Made by a program: the position numbers and the translations under genes
The notes under the pieces: model-generated
The model's input: only the letters and a program-made list of their open reading frames with translations
What the model was told of the DNA's origin: nothing
Databases searched by the model: none
Assembly (NCBI GenBank): GCA_948567375.1
Contig: OX419759.1
Location: 61,718,593-61,782,592 of the forward strand
Reading direction: 5' to 3'
Origin: Lunularia cruciata
Taxonomy: Eukaryota; Streptophyta; Marchantiopsida; Lunulariales; Lunulariaceae
Length of the DNA: 64,000 bases
Shown: piece by piece, positions 11,160 through 23,401 of the stretch
How the letters are laid out: the number at the start of each line of letters is the position of its first letter
Position numbering within the stretch: position 1 is the first letter of the stretch

Positions 11160-12538
11160 CAAAACTCCATATCCACCTTGCTTATCTTGCACACAAATGA
11201 TTTGCTCACTGTCCTTGTGGTTACTTACAATTGTGGTCAGTTCCTCAATGCACATTTGGGCCTTTTCAACATGCATATTGAGGGCCTGCTTTTCCTTGGT
11301 GCTCTAGTGATGGAGAACCTTTATTTTTTCTTGAGAGATACTACCTACTTACCCCTAGCACTCAACTTCTCCTTGTGCTTCTTCTTCATCTCCTCCATAC
11401 AATGCTCAGACCTCCCCTTAATAATCAGTAAGTTAGAGTTGGGAGATCTGCTGTTGTGATCTTGATATCATCTTCTTCATCAGGGCTATTTCGTCCTCCT
11501 TTGAGTTGGAAGACACTTCAATTTGGGAGAAAGAAGTCTCTTGCTCTAGAGGCACTACATTGATTTGGTGTTCTTTTGTGTGGGGAGTTCCTTGTGAGTT
11601 ATGGTCACTCTCACCTTTGCTTCCCAATCCCAATTCAACTTTGGATTGGGAATTCACTTCATCTGAAGAGTCAATAACTTGGGGATTATGCTGGTATCTC
11701 TTTGTTGTTTGGACTGACATCATGGTTGCCTTCTGTTTCCTCATGCTTACTATGCAACCCTATCAATTACAATTACAATTACTACACATTTCCTAGTCTT
11801 TTGCTGCTTGAGAAATATGTCTTTGTACTTCTTAGTCTCTTCTACATGCTCATGTTAGGCTTGATGATATCCTCTAGGGTAGTAAAAATTTGGGAATAGT
11901 AGCCATTCTCCTTCTTCAATAGCCTCGTCCCAATATAAAAGTTCAAGACAAACGGAGATAGAAAAGTGTTTCTTGTGTGTGTTTGCAATTGTTTTGTCAA
12001 CTCTTGGGCATGATGATAAAAAATCTTTACCTAGTCCAATGTCTTCCTTCATATAACAGCTGAAAGAAGGTGGCTTGTCTATTGTGGACATACGTTTTCC
12101 ATGTTGATTTGAAGAGCTTCATGAGTGTCACCACAATATGCTTAGTAGGATTGTTAAACCCATTCACCTTCCAGCCACTCCCCATCGTGGTATTCTTTAA
12201 ATGAGGCTTTGAATTTCCTCATCATCTCCTCCGTTGATTGGGGCTACTCCTGGTTGAGGTACATTGCCCCAAGCATAGAGTCAAACTCAAGAACCTTTTG
12301 CCAATGCTCCTCTATCTAGGAAAACATGTTGTTACAAAGGCCAGTGAAGTATGGATTCTTCTTCTCCTTAATCTCCAACACCATCAAGAGATAAATAAAG
12401 TCCCAAATCTATAGCAAGAATCCCAAATGCTTGGAATTTAGGTACTTCATGTAGCACTAATGTACCCATTTCTCCACTCTTGAAGAATGTAAGGCAACTA
12501 TTACTAGAGCCTTCTTCTTCTTCTTCTTTGGAGACATC
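11160..12538 (-). pseudogene. Decayed gag-like ORF starting MSPKKKKKK (family X-like)
   Basis: On the - strand an ATG at about 12538 opens a Lys-rich start (MSPKKKKKKALVIVALHSS). Interrupted frames follow with readable pieces such as STEEMMRKFKASFKEYHDGE and FYHHAQELTKQLQTHTRNT, and then the 103-residue frame at 11433-11744, rich in Ser/Glu/Gln. The order resembles the N-terminal, middle and C-terminal parts of a gag-like protein. Many stops show it is dead. No zinc knuckle or enzyme motif is visible, so the assignment rests on composition and repeat context only. Confidence 0.35.
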
Positions 12539-13626
12539 TTGTTACCAAAATGCTCTAAGTCCCAATTCACTCAATTGTATCTACACTCTCTTGCTCCCAA
12601 TCACCCACTCACACAATCTCTTGTACTAAACCTTAAGACTTAAGACTCTGTCCAGCAAGATCACTTGATGCATCTCAATGAATTGCCTTGTGAACCTTGG
12701 AGGCAGTGCAAATTCAAACGACTAAAACTTACCTTCTTCTGAAATGGGATGTTATACTCTTCCAATCAGATAGTTTTAGATTTTCAGCAGTCATGAGTGA
12801 TGAAACATCATTATTCCCACATGTGTGAAGTGGCACAAGGATTGATGGTGATCAAAACCAATTCTTTGTCCTACATAGCAGCAATTGCTCATGGGAAGTT
12901 AAACCATTGAAGACTGGCAGCCAAATACTGATATGGCAACCCATACCCCTGATTGTGATAGTTTTCATGGTATCATGGTTGGAACCATCATGGTCTCAAG
13001 ACCCTCATTGTTATTGTGGTCTTGGGACTATCATCTCTTCTACTAGTGTAGGGATTGTCCTACTCCGATGATATCTTCTCTTAGTACTGACTGCATGTTA
13101 AGTGTATTTTTCCTGGCAATTGGGGTACAAGCCCTAAGTCATATTTACTAAGATTATTCTAAGCTGTGTACTTAATTAATTACGAGAAAAAACAAAAGAA
13201 AACAAGAAAATTGATGTAAGGAGACTCAAAGTGTGCTACCAATACTCACCATCTCTTGCCAAAGGTGGGGGAGGTCTCAATAGGCTAAGGATCTCACACG
13301 TCTAAGTTGGAAAAGGAAAAAGAGGATGGTCTGATCCAAGTTTTATGGTGTTGGCTCAACCATTACAAATTTTTGGTAGGTGCTCCTAGGGTGAGCAATT
13401 GTGACCCACATGCAAACATTTTGTTACATCAAGAAGTTTTTAACTCTAGTTCTTGTTCCAATGGCTCCACATTTATGTCATTAGGATCCATTTTTATTGA
13501 CTGAATTTTCAGGCTAAATGTGTCATATGCTGAATATTTCTTAGGATGATGGTCTTTCAGACCAGTCTTCCCTGCCATTTCGTCCTTCTGTACCTCTGAC
13601 TTTCTTTCTAGACTAGAGCAAAACCA

Positions 13627-13782
13627 CCTAATCCTATCTCCTAGCTCCAATTTTCACTATTTAATATCAAACTATTACAGAATAAGCAAAAACAAGAAAA
13701 ATATCCTAATCCTATCTCCTAACTCTAATTTTCACTAATTAATATCAAACTCCTACAGAGTAAGCAAAAACAAGAAAAATAT
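13627..13782. repeat. Tandem duplication, 2 x 78 bp
   Basis: The block beginning CCTAATCCTATCTCCTA is repeated after 78 bp with about 10% divergence. Confidence 0.85.
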
Positions 13783-16240
13783 ACCAATAAAGATGCAAAG
13801 AGGGACACCACAATGGTGATATCAAGAAACAATAAATTAGGTTATCGAAGATAAATTATGAGGGATATAGATGAATTCAGGCAAGATTTATAAATTTAAC
13901 AAACTAGAAATGGACAAAACTTCAGGTTCTTCATTAATGATGTCAATAAGAATTTGTAACTCTATCAAAAACAAAACTTCAGGTTTAAGATGCAATTGAC
14001 TACGTTTTAAGTAAGATGCTATTTGTACTCCAATCAAGTTTGTATAGTCATCATGGAGATTCATTCTACACCTTTTAATCTAATTCATAAAACACAATGG
14101 TTACAATGCAATATCATTCTTGGGTAATAATGTAGATTTATATCAGGTAAGCAAAGGAGCACTTGTAATCATTCTTAAGGTACTCAAGAACACTAAACCG
14201 CTTATTCATCCATAACTATAGAGGAAGGGTCTTGAACCACCCTTCACCAGCGCTTCCGGTTTGTGTTATTTTCTTATTCTTTCTTACATTGGGAAATGAA
14301 CAACACATCATACCTTTCAATTGCCACAGTTGAGTGCAGTCTTAGTGCCCATGTAATTATTTTATCAGCTAATAATAGAGCTACCTTACATCCTAAGCCT
14401 CTAGCTACCCTATCTTAACTTCACTTGCAGACTTAGACAAAATTTGAATTTGTCCTCAAGTCAAGATCAAATTTGGTCTTTGGCCTATAGCTTCCACCAA
14501 CAAACTCCAATATTGGTCATTCTGCGCACCAATTCAAACTTATCTAGCAAAACCATATGCCTCTCTTGAAATAGGCAGTTGTGATTTGGTGTACCTATGG
14601 ATATTCTTGCGAAGAAGACCTTCATATACTATTCCGTTGGTTGATAAACTCAAGATACTCTAAAATTTCCTTGGGTTTAGATGGTGAGGTATCGAGGCCT
14701 TCCCAAAAAGCAAGAATCATGAGCAAGAAAAGAATACCAGTTAGTCAGTGGTCTCTTGTATAGCGGTATACGCCTTGTAGTGAGAAAAAGAAGGCCAATT
14801 CCCATCATTGATAATAGAAGGATAACATCACGTTTGAATAATGAAAAAAACCAATAAATTATTAGTTTTTTCTTATCTATCTGGTATTGGCTTGGAAACA
14901 TGAGAGTCATCTCCTCCAAAACAAAATTTGTTATAAAGACAGTACAAGAATTCATTATGGTAACAAGGCCATTAATATATGGCCAGTATGGTGAGTATTC
15001 TCCACCAAATAACAACTTTTCCAAAGATACTATGCACTCTCAATAAGAAACTTTAAAGATAATAGGTTCTTGTTACCAAATCGCACTTAATTAGCTTATA
15101 CAGAATCCTTTATTTACATCTAGATTAAATATATACTTCATTTCATACTTTCTTTGCTTATAAAATCAGTTCAGCAAATGGAACAACATGATAAATAGTC
15201 AAGGATTGTATTTTGAAAAACATTATCTTTAGATACGACTTAACGATGATGATACAAAAAAAAACTTTTGCATCTTGCTTCGTCAATTTTCCGGAACCAA
15301 GCCATCAAAAGAGATGAGATATTTGTTTACTTCTCGTATAAGTTCGTAGTCAATTTATCATTAAAAACATCAATATAATGATGAGATCATGGTTATTTTG
15401 TTGGTTTTCCACTATTCTATGCCCCAACTGTAGTGGCTATAAAAATAACAACCTCTATCTCAAAGCATCCTACATGAAACCAAATATTTGAAAGTTTCTT
15501 TCATTCCTCTCTTTTCTCTTCTAACTTGTAAACTCATCAATTAAAGATAGAGTTTCTATGCCATTTGCATTTGCATATGGACATTTTAGTTGACAATGAG
15601 ATTATAAATAAATATAAAATTATATTATACTAAGCATAGTTGACAGAGATATTACCTTCTCGAGGATCTTTTTTTATTTACAACGATCATTAAATAACAT
15701 TTTCACACTCGATCATCCTATATTTCTAAGAACTCTGAATCTATCATAAACTTCAACAAATCTTAAATTGGGTGATAAAAAAATTGAAAAAATTTATATA
15801 TATATATACCAAAAATTTAAAAGTTTGTACAAAAATTTGACTTTATCTTTATGAAAGGGGTGATAAGTAAATCTATATTGAAAATTATATATGATATTTT
15901 ATGATTCTATTTGAGTATTCTGTTGAAAAAATAGATCACTTAGATTGGATCATTATAGAGATTACTAAGATATACCTTGAGACATTGATTAATTTTATTT
16001 TTATAATATTACAAAAATTATATTAATTACATTTATAAAATTTTATCTTAACCATGTAATTTAAAGCTATGGTTTAAATTTAAACACATTTTAATGCAAA
16101 TGAATTGTTCAATATCATATAAAGATGAATTCTAGAAAATAAATTAATATTAGAATAATATACAGTAACATGTATCTACACTAAATAGTAATCATTTTTC
16201 TAGATTTCAGTATTCTTAACATATTGGGTTTCGCATCTTA
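13783..16240. other. AT-rich non-coding stretch
   Basis: No supported gene. The longest frames (14581-14763 + and 14677-15024 -) overlap each other on opposite strands and match no family I recognise. 15500-16200 is very AT-rich with a short (TA)n run near 15795. Confidence 0.4.
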
Positions 16241-16276
16241 ACCATCCTGCATGTGGATTGAATGTACTACACTAAG

Positions 16277-16500
16277 TGAACGGTCGTAACTGTCGGATTG
16301 CTCTCAAGAACGTTCTGCAAGTGCCTGCCGTACAAATCGAAATCTTGGATAACGGCAGCTGCTTCTTGTAAACATCGGTATCTTGACAATCCAGTCTCAT
16401 TACTCGTCCGACATGTCTTTATCGAGGTCCACCATCCATCTTCAACGGACTTGCAATTGGCCCCACAATGCTTCTTCGTCGGTTTCTATGGGCTCGGTCT
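16277..16500 (-). other. Possible exon remnant on the - strand, unrecognised
   Basis: About 73 codons are open on the - strand up to a stop near 16277, entered through an AG that could be a splice acceptor (near 16494). The reading has protein-like composition (LQEAAAVIQDFDLYGRHLQN). It has no ATG and I do not recognise the family. It could be a chance open frame. Confidence 0.25.
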
Positions 16501-17317
16501 TGTGCCTATACTGACGTTCAATTTTATTTATGAAATTGCCTTGGTTGTCTACATATGTAACGTGTATGCTATGGATATCATGCTCGAAGGTAACTGCTAG
16601 GATAAAGTAGCAAGTTACTATTAAGGTGAAGGTAGATAGGTGGCTGAAATTAAACTGTAAGCTATGCAAGTTATTATTGATGCATAACGGGTTTAAGTTG
16701 ACAGTGAGACAGTTGTATGTAGAGATGTAGTGTTTTGTATGCAAAGCATGTTGGCAGTCATGTCCTCTGCTCATTGTAAGCAGTACTCGAGCTAGAACTT
16801 CAGCGAGGCCGTTACTCTGGTTAGCGACGAGTTATCTTTTTCTTTCTCTTGACTTTTTGTCTTTCAATTTTTGCGAGGTTGGTGAACCTGAACCGTTTAC
16901 TAGTGATCATCAGAAAAAATCACCGATATTATACGTACGAGCAGCATTCACTTTCTTCAATCGCAAGTCATCTGAGAGGTCGGTATTGCCTAGAATGTAG
17001 AGCAAAGATCGTACATCCCGAACATGGTCAGTATACACTCTGAGACTCGTGATAGAGAGTCAGATTTCTCACCCAGTTGCACAAGTTAGCCTGCACGGGG
17101 TTGCAAAGCTAGCTATTCAACCTGCATTCGCATTATATGGTGGTATACTTGGGCTAATATGCACCACGAGAAGTTGTCTCCATGCGAATATGAATCCTCA
17201 TCCAGGCGTCTAAGTTGAAAGACACCTCCAGGTTCAAACTGCCTTCAGCTAGGAATATGCTTTCTATTAGTCATGATATGTGATCACCTAGTTTTTCAGC
17301 ATCTGAACGACAGGAAG

Positions 17318-17391
17318 CTTAAGTTTCTCATGATCATAGATGTACTAACATAAGCTTAAGTTTCTCATGATCATAGATGTACTAACATAAG
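17318..17391. repeat. Tandem duplication, 2 x 37 bp
   Basis: AAGTTTCTCATGATCATAG and its context are repeated perfectly with a period of 37 bp. Confidence 0.95.
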
Positions 17392-17672
17392 ATTGTACCT
17401 GATGTGTTGTGCACAGGGATTTCTCAGGTTATCCGTCCACAAACTCCTCCATTTTAGATGCTTGCAGTTGCAAAGTTTTGCAAAGTAGCAAGGAGCCGAA
17501 GCCCCATCAGGTCTACTTGCTGATGGCTGCGTAAGCAAATGCATCAAGTTCCTCGATTATCTATACCTCGGACGTGTCTATGTTCTGAAAACTCCTACTT
17601 TGTTTGGTTTCGCTGTCTAAGTCCGTGAACTGTGGTTGGCAGATCCAATAATTTGACAGTTCAATTTTGGCC

Positions 17673-17872
17673 GACGACCAATACAGACAAAACATAAAGA
17701 GTGGACAAGGAGATCAAGATAGCGAAAATCGAGATCAAGTATCCACATAAGATCAAGTCTCCAAATCGGCTGGACGACCAATACAGAGAAAACATAAAGA
17801 GCGGACAAGGAGATCAAGATAGCGAAAATCGACATCAAGTATCCACATAAGATCAAGTCTCCAAATCGGCTG
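17673..17872. repeat. Tandem duplication, 2 x 100 bp
   Basis: A block starting GACGACCAATACAGA is repeated at 17773 with only a few substitutions. Confidence 0.95.
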
Positions 17873-17953
17873 GAGACTTTCGGTGACTGCTCAAATCCTC
17901 AATTCTCTACTGATCAATATACGTTCTCCAATGGATCATAGTTCCTCACGAAA

Positions 17954-20140
17954 ATGCCATCTATACCTGGTAGCTGGAATACGTATGCTTACCATCATCC
18001 ACTTCTATCAGAGGAAAATGATGCCCTTGTGAGCACCAGTGAGCCACACCTGAAACCGAGTACACTATCATCTGTGTTTCTTGGTGAGTGTGACTTATAA
18101 CCTCCAAAACCAATCAGTCTTTGCCTTCTTTATGAGTGACTTTTCACCTCTTGAACCGAGTACACCCTCACTTTAAGTTTCAGTAGACGATATTTCGCTC
18201 CCGTATACTCGAAACCTGTTTCAAATTTCCCGGAATAGCCATAACATCCACGTCCAGGATCTGGGCATAATGATGACAGTTACCATATTGTATAGGTATG
18301 TTACGATATGAGACATATTACACCACATTGCACAGGAGGCGTAGTGTAATTTGAACTCAGAAGCCCTTTCTTATACTTTCTTTTGGCACCCAGTCTGTGC
18401 AATGTCGTACTTTCATGATGGAACCAGCAGATACTTCCCAAGTACACGATTTACAGTCTCAGCTGCAGGTTCAGGTATGATTACCAGCAGTGCCCAAACT
18501 GTCGTTGTGTAAATCTTAGAGCTACAAAGATCATCTGCTATAATGTATATAGTATACTGCTCTAATATCTACTATCTCTAAGGCTCCCTTATCATCGGGC
18601 TATTATGAAACTTACAGTGAAACCAGATGTTCTTTTGATATACCGGTGCTCAGTTGCAAGATCTCAAAATATAACTTAATATAACGTTTGCTCACGACCA
18701 GGGTATTCCACTCCATTTATTGAACAGGTCTTATACGTTATACGGCGGTATTAGATCATGGCGCCTGTTTTGGCCATGGCCAATGAAGAATCGTAACTGT
18801 AACTACATTTCCATCGATGCGGATGTTGATGAAGACAGTTAATTTGTTGCTCAGTTTCATAACAGGATACAAGAAGTTTTTGGACAAATTTGCGTCGCTA
18901 AACTTGTCCAGATTTTCCTCTCAGGCGGCAAACTACTGGTGTTCGAGTTCCTCACAAGTGACTCTGCGTTCTTGGATCTCCATTTTATTTGCTGAGGTAT
19001 TCCTCTTCATCAGAATAGAAAATGAGAGTCCAAGAACACAAATTCACTTGTGAGAACTCGACCATCAGTTGACATTTCTCGGGGAGTACAATACCATGAT
19101 AGTAGGGCAGCATACAACTGCAGGTGTTTACGCAAGCGACCTCATTGAGGGTGTCATCTCCTCAAGTCCTCCAGAAGTTCTGGTCCCTACATTGTATTCT
19201 TTTTATCTCCAGATGTTAGATATAGATAAGCATTAATCTAATTCCTGGAACCCAACATGCATGCAATTTGCTCGGTAGTGAGGTGCAAGAGCTGATTGAA
19301 GCAGTAAACATGGAAGGAGAATCGGTGCATACAACTTACACTGACAAGGCGACCGTGAGAGATGATGCTACCTACAGAAATCCTTTCAGGCGGAGGTGAC
19401 GGGTTTTAATCGTTTCATAGAACCGAAAGTTTTCCGGATCCTAGTGTTTAGAATCTGGTAAATGCTCACGCGGATCCATTGTTCTGCATTGTTGAACATG
19501 GTGGTAATCCGCCAAGAGCTCCACAGTCGTTTACAAGAGGACCACCATGTCTAGATCTGCATAAGGCGATGAATATCGTGATAGTCCCGAAGACCGCCTG
19601 CCAAAGGAAAATGGAAACTCAGATGAGGATTTGCCCGGGACTTCAGCAGCGGAATTATCCAAAGATCACTTCAGGGGGGCTGAGTGAAGCGGAAGTAGAT
19701 GCAATTAAGCCAACGTCAACCAACTCCGGCGTCCAAGGTATGTACTCGGTATGAGATGGACATCAATCTGAACAGTAGTTATTTTGATTGTTAGTCAGTC
19801 GATTCGAGGTTTCACTCAGGTGATTGATATGAAATTCAAAACCGTTGGAAGCTGACAGGTTAATCACAGGTTCTCTCATTATATTTGTGAGCAGTATCCA
19901 GGCCGAGACAAATTTAAAATGCATCACCGTTCTGATCAAAATTGGATCTCTGCAGGCGAAACACTCGGATAGAATTATCCTGAGTTTAACGCAGAATTAC
20001 CTCAGCAATCCGAGGACCCAATGGTCTTATTGAGATAGATGGAGGATATTGGAACCTCGAATGAGGTCAATAAGCGGATCAGGGAGGGGGCTGACAAATC
20101 TAAAGAGAATGATAAGGGAAATGTTATTCTGCCTGTGTGA
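17954..20140 (+). pseudogene. Candidate multi-exon host gene remnant, unrecognised
   Basis: Short open blocks bounded by splice-like sites: 17954-18083 (ATG; MPSIPGSWNTYAYHHP...) before GTGAGT; 18184-18295 between TTTCAG and GTATGT (DDISLPYTRNLFQ...); 18394-18474 between ACCCAG and GTATGA (MMEPADTSQVHDLQSQLQVQ); about 19280-19398 (VQELIEAVNMEGESVHTTY); about 19460-19737, ending AAG|GTATGT; and about 19985-20140, ending in TGA (DIGTSNEVNKRIREGADK). Blocks one and two join in phase. Two and three do not, and the last block holds in-frame stops, so the gene is either decayed or wrongly modelled by eye. The residue composition is unlike the surrounding transposons. No family is recognised. Confidence 0.3.
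18944..19060 (+). ncRNA. Imperfect hairpin, possible miRNA precursor or small inverted repeat
   Basis: The arm CGAGTTCCTCACAAGTGA... (18944-18983) pairs with ...TTCACTTGTGAGAACTCG (19022-19060) over about 38 bp with one bulge and a few mismatches. Pairing continues weakly inward (CATTTTAT against AGAAAATG). The size (117 nt) and shape suit a plant miRNA foldback, and it lies in what would be an intron of the candidate gene. No target or expression evidence is available. Confidence 0.4.
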
Positions 20141-20428
20141 GATTTTAATCTGTTTCTATGTTAAAGAATGTGTTTATCATTCTGTAGATAAGAATAATGC
20201 ATTCTGTCAGAGCTTTGCATATTTGTCACAGAACTCAGCCTTTGTTCTCTTCTCATGACAAAACTGAAATTAAAACATGCTTGTTGAAAGCATAAACGGA
20301 AAACTAGTTCTCAAAACCAGATAGCAGATGAGTCGATGATATTACAGTTGGCATATTAATGATCAAGTCGATACTGTGTACTAGACGTCGTTAGTACAAT
20401 AACAGGATAAATTCTACAATGTCACTCA

Positions 20429-20757
20429 CGAATTCACTCACATGATAAGTTGTACACATCGTTATCTAAATTATGCGTTGAATTTGATATGGCCTAAGTG
20501 CATGAAAAGGAGAATCAGCATAAGCTCAAACTGCTGCTACATCGTATGCATCAATAGGAGCCTGAAATCATGTGGTGATCTCAACGAATAACACGAATTC
20601 ACTCACATGATAAGTTGTACACATCGTTATCTGAGTTATGCGTTGAATTGTTATTGCCTAAGTGCATGAAAAGGAGACCCAGTATAAGCTCAAACTGCTA
20701 CTACATCATATGCATCAATAGGAGCCTGAAATCATGTGGTGATCTCAACGAGTAACG
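20429..20757. repeat. Tandem duplication, 2 x 165 bp
   Basis: A unit starting CGAATTCACTCACATGATAA is repeated at 20594 with a handful of changes. Confidence 0.95.
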
Positions 20758-20867
20758 TCTAGTTATCTTTTATATCGTATGTCCGCTTAGTAGGACTGTT
20801 ACATGCACTGGAGTTTAGAGTGACCTCATAAGAGAAGAGGCAAATTTATGAGCCTATATAAATACGT

Positions 20868-20936
20868 CAACCTGGGTTTCACTGAACATGTAAACTTGCT
20901 GCAACCTGGGTTTCACTGAACATGTAAACTTGCTGT
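20868..20936. repeat. Tandem duplication, 2 x 34 bp
   Basis: AACCTGGGTTTCACTGAACA and its context are repeated perfectly with a period of 34 bp. A second, looser duplication (period about 47-55) follows at 21005-21100 (CTATAGCTGATATTGCATGC). Confidence 0.95.
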
Positions 20937-21944
20937 AAGCTCTAGATGTATCCGTCTATCCCGCAGGTGCATGGCTTGCAACGATTACTTAGGCATGGCA
21001 TGCGTTTTTCGCTATAGCTGATATTGCATGCTCTCATAGAAGCTGTATTGTCTATTGGCTATAGCTAATAATGCTTGCTCTCATAGGAGCTATATTGTCA
21101 AAGTAACCTGACCGATAATGGTCAACCATCCATTGCTCATCAATTCCTGAAAGAGATGAATCCCAAGAAGAGTTCGTCAGTCCCTGTACCATGTACACCG
21201 ACTCTTCTTCTCCTGGTGCAGGTTTGCCTCTAGTTTTTATGGTCCTTGTGGAATATCTTTGAAACAAAGCACAAGAACCTCTTCCGCATGCGTAATTTGT
21301 TCAGTAGAGGCAACCATTCTCCATTTGTCCTCGTCTAATATTTGTTCGGTAGACATAACCATAATGCATTGACGTAGTTGTTCATGATGTGCGCCGGGAT
21401 GCCCGGAGAGATAAGACCCACTACTCTAGTCAGTGTACATATGAAGTTCTCTCGATAGTGGACCGTGTATCAATACAACAAACATCGAGTAGAATAACTC
21501 GTAGAGCGCCAGAGGGTATGCTATTAACGCGAACTAGTTGGGATTGGGTATATTTTCTAAATTCTATGGTCGTTGCATATTTTAACAAAACGAATTGAAA
21601 ACAGTTAGGCATAATTTACTGACTGTGACAGAGGAGCAAAAATGGATTTAATTACGATGAGTAAACTTTAAGCCTGAATAACAAGAAATATATAACCTCA
21701 ATGATGTTACGCAGTCGCCTTTTTCCCCCAGTGATTAAACCTCCTTCGTAAGTACAGCAAAACGTACGAAGTCTGTAAGAAAAGGTACGCAAATTCAAAT
21801 TTACCGCACGGATTTACTCACCCAAAGAAAATGCATACGTTTAACGAGTATTGTTCATCAAATGCAAAAAGGCGACCGCGTAGGAAAAATGAGGATGGGA
21901 AGACCCCATCAAGCCATACAAGGGAGAGACAAAAAAAGGTAACA

Positions 21945-21959
21945 TGGGGCTAAGCCCCA
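21945..21959 (-). other. Palindromic stem in the LINE-R 3' UTR
   Basis: TGGGGCTAAGCCCCA, a 7-bp stem around one base. It is conserved at 8425-8439 and, inverted, at 60806-60820. Such 3' structures can be the reverse transcriptase's recognition site on its RNA. Confidence 0.7.
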
Positions 21960-22102
21960 ATGGAGTGTGGATGAGAAATCTGCCCTACCGCACCTAAAAT
22001 ATCCTAGCTATGCAAGTCGTACGGTCTACACACAACTGGAGCATCCGAAGAAACATCACCTAATATGATAACTCTCCTATGGATTGCACCAGCCACTGCC
22101 CT

Positions 22103-23314
22103 CTATAGAGCAATGGATACACGCTGTCTAAAGTAAGCTACAAAGTATGAGAGTGAGAGCGGTACCCCATGACGCCTAACATGATAAGCTCTCGCGCACT
22201 CCCTGACAAATGTGTCAAATGCCGTGTCCATCGCTCCATATAACTCCAAGGCTAGAGGAACAAAGAGGTGACCTCGCTGCATGCCCCTATACTTGGAGAC
22301 CTTGCGACCTGCTGCTGCACTCACCGCCCATCCAGGGGGATGGGTAATCACTCCCTCCAAAACTGTATCTTGCGTAGGGTCCATCACCACGACATCCGCT
22401 ACTGTCACCTGATCATCTCGGACCAAGTATAAGTCTGCACTAACACGTGTCGTCTGCAACGCATACGAACGCTCCCTCCAAGCCAAGTATCCACTCTCTT
22501 GTGCCATAGCAAACACTATGTCTCTAATGGCATGATGGGTAGCTATCCTATGTCCTCCAAAAGGACACCGTGTCATGTGGACCGCCGCTGCATCTAGTGT
22601 AGAACCACACTCACAAGTGAGTAGTGAAGATGCATATGGGTGGACCAAACCTAGGCAAAACCTCATCGCTGTAGAGAAAGTAGCCGGTGCGAGTCGGAAA
22701 GCCCTAATGCATGGTCGAGCTAGGATCCACAAGCCTGCACCCTTGCCGGAGCAAGAGCGTAGACGTGCTCTAGTAGCCTGAGGAATGGACGAGTCAACTA
22801 AGAGAGAATGTAGCATATGCTCACACTGTCGCTCCATCAAGGAAGACTGTAGACCTCTAGTCCAATCTGACGATAGTGAAGCAAACAGTGGAAAACCCTC
22901 TCGTGCTCGTGGAGATAGACTATCTCTCGTCTGCCGCAATAACACCTGGAGAGAAAAGGATCCTCCCTCCACCTCTGTCACATAAGTCTCCAAAACCGGC
23001 CTATCAGCAACCACAAAACGAGAGGCAAGTAGGGGTGCCGAGAGAGCCCAACTACCCAAAAACGCTATAGGTGCCATCTCCTCCATAGAAAGCAAGCCAA
23101 CCCCACCACATGAGATCGGTAGAGCCGTCTGTCTACGTGCCAAATCCCCTATCACACACTCAAAAGTCCCTGGTCCAATAATATCACCAAAGACTCCCAT
23201 AATCCTCCTACCAAATGCTCTCAGACATGGTAGGAAGGACGGTGAGGGGGGAACTGTACGGATGAGGTAGGATGGTCGACGAGCAATACTGGAAGAGAGT
23301 ATACCAAATGCCAC
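22103..23314 (-). pseudogene. LINE-R C-terminal part: thumb, CCHC knuckle, restriction-like endonuclease
   Basis: A 403-codon open stretch forming the last third of the LINE-R protein. After a helical thumb-like region it has a knuckle (CECG...HMTRCPFGGH) near residues 237-260 and then RVSADLYLVRDDQVTVADV, which fits the R...D...D core of the restriction-like endonuclease (D-L-x-L about 10 residues before A-D-V). This nuclease nicks target DNA to start target-primed reverse transcription. It is open throughout, although the element is broken upstream by a TAG near 23318. The stretch 22140-23230 is closely matched by the copy at 59668-60670. Confidence 0.8.
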
Positions 23315-23401
23315 CTACGGATCTCCTAGTAATGGAAGGTCATCCACATGGAGAACATCCTCTGCAAGGGCAGCGTCGAAGAAGCATGTGACAAAATCCT
23401 C

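Noticed and set aside
14677..15024. 115-codon hydrophobic frame on the - strand, looks membrane-like
   Set aside because: No motif or family recognised, AT-rich context favours hydrophobic codons, and another open frame overlaps it on the + strand. An organellar origin was considered, but no plastid or mitochondrial gene could be named.
16849..17043. 64-codon + frame with CLEC near its end
   Set aside because: Might be another exon of the candidate gene, but it has no clear splice sites and its start is low in complexity; not strong enough to list.
20429..20757. Direct repeats as a CRISPR-like array
   Set aside because: Only two long adjacent units with no spacers, in a plant nuclear context; these are tandem duplications.
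22575..23070. Several + strand frames over LINE-R
   Set aside because: They lie antisense to the well-supported LINE-R protein and show no motifs of their own.
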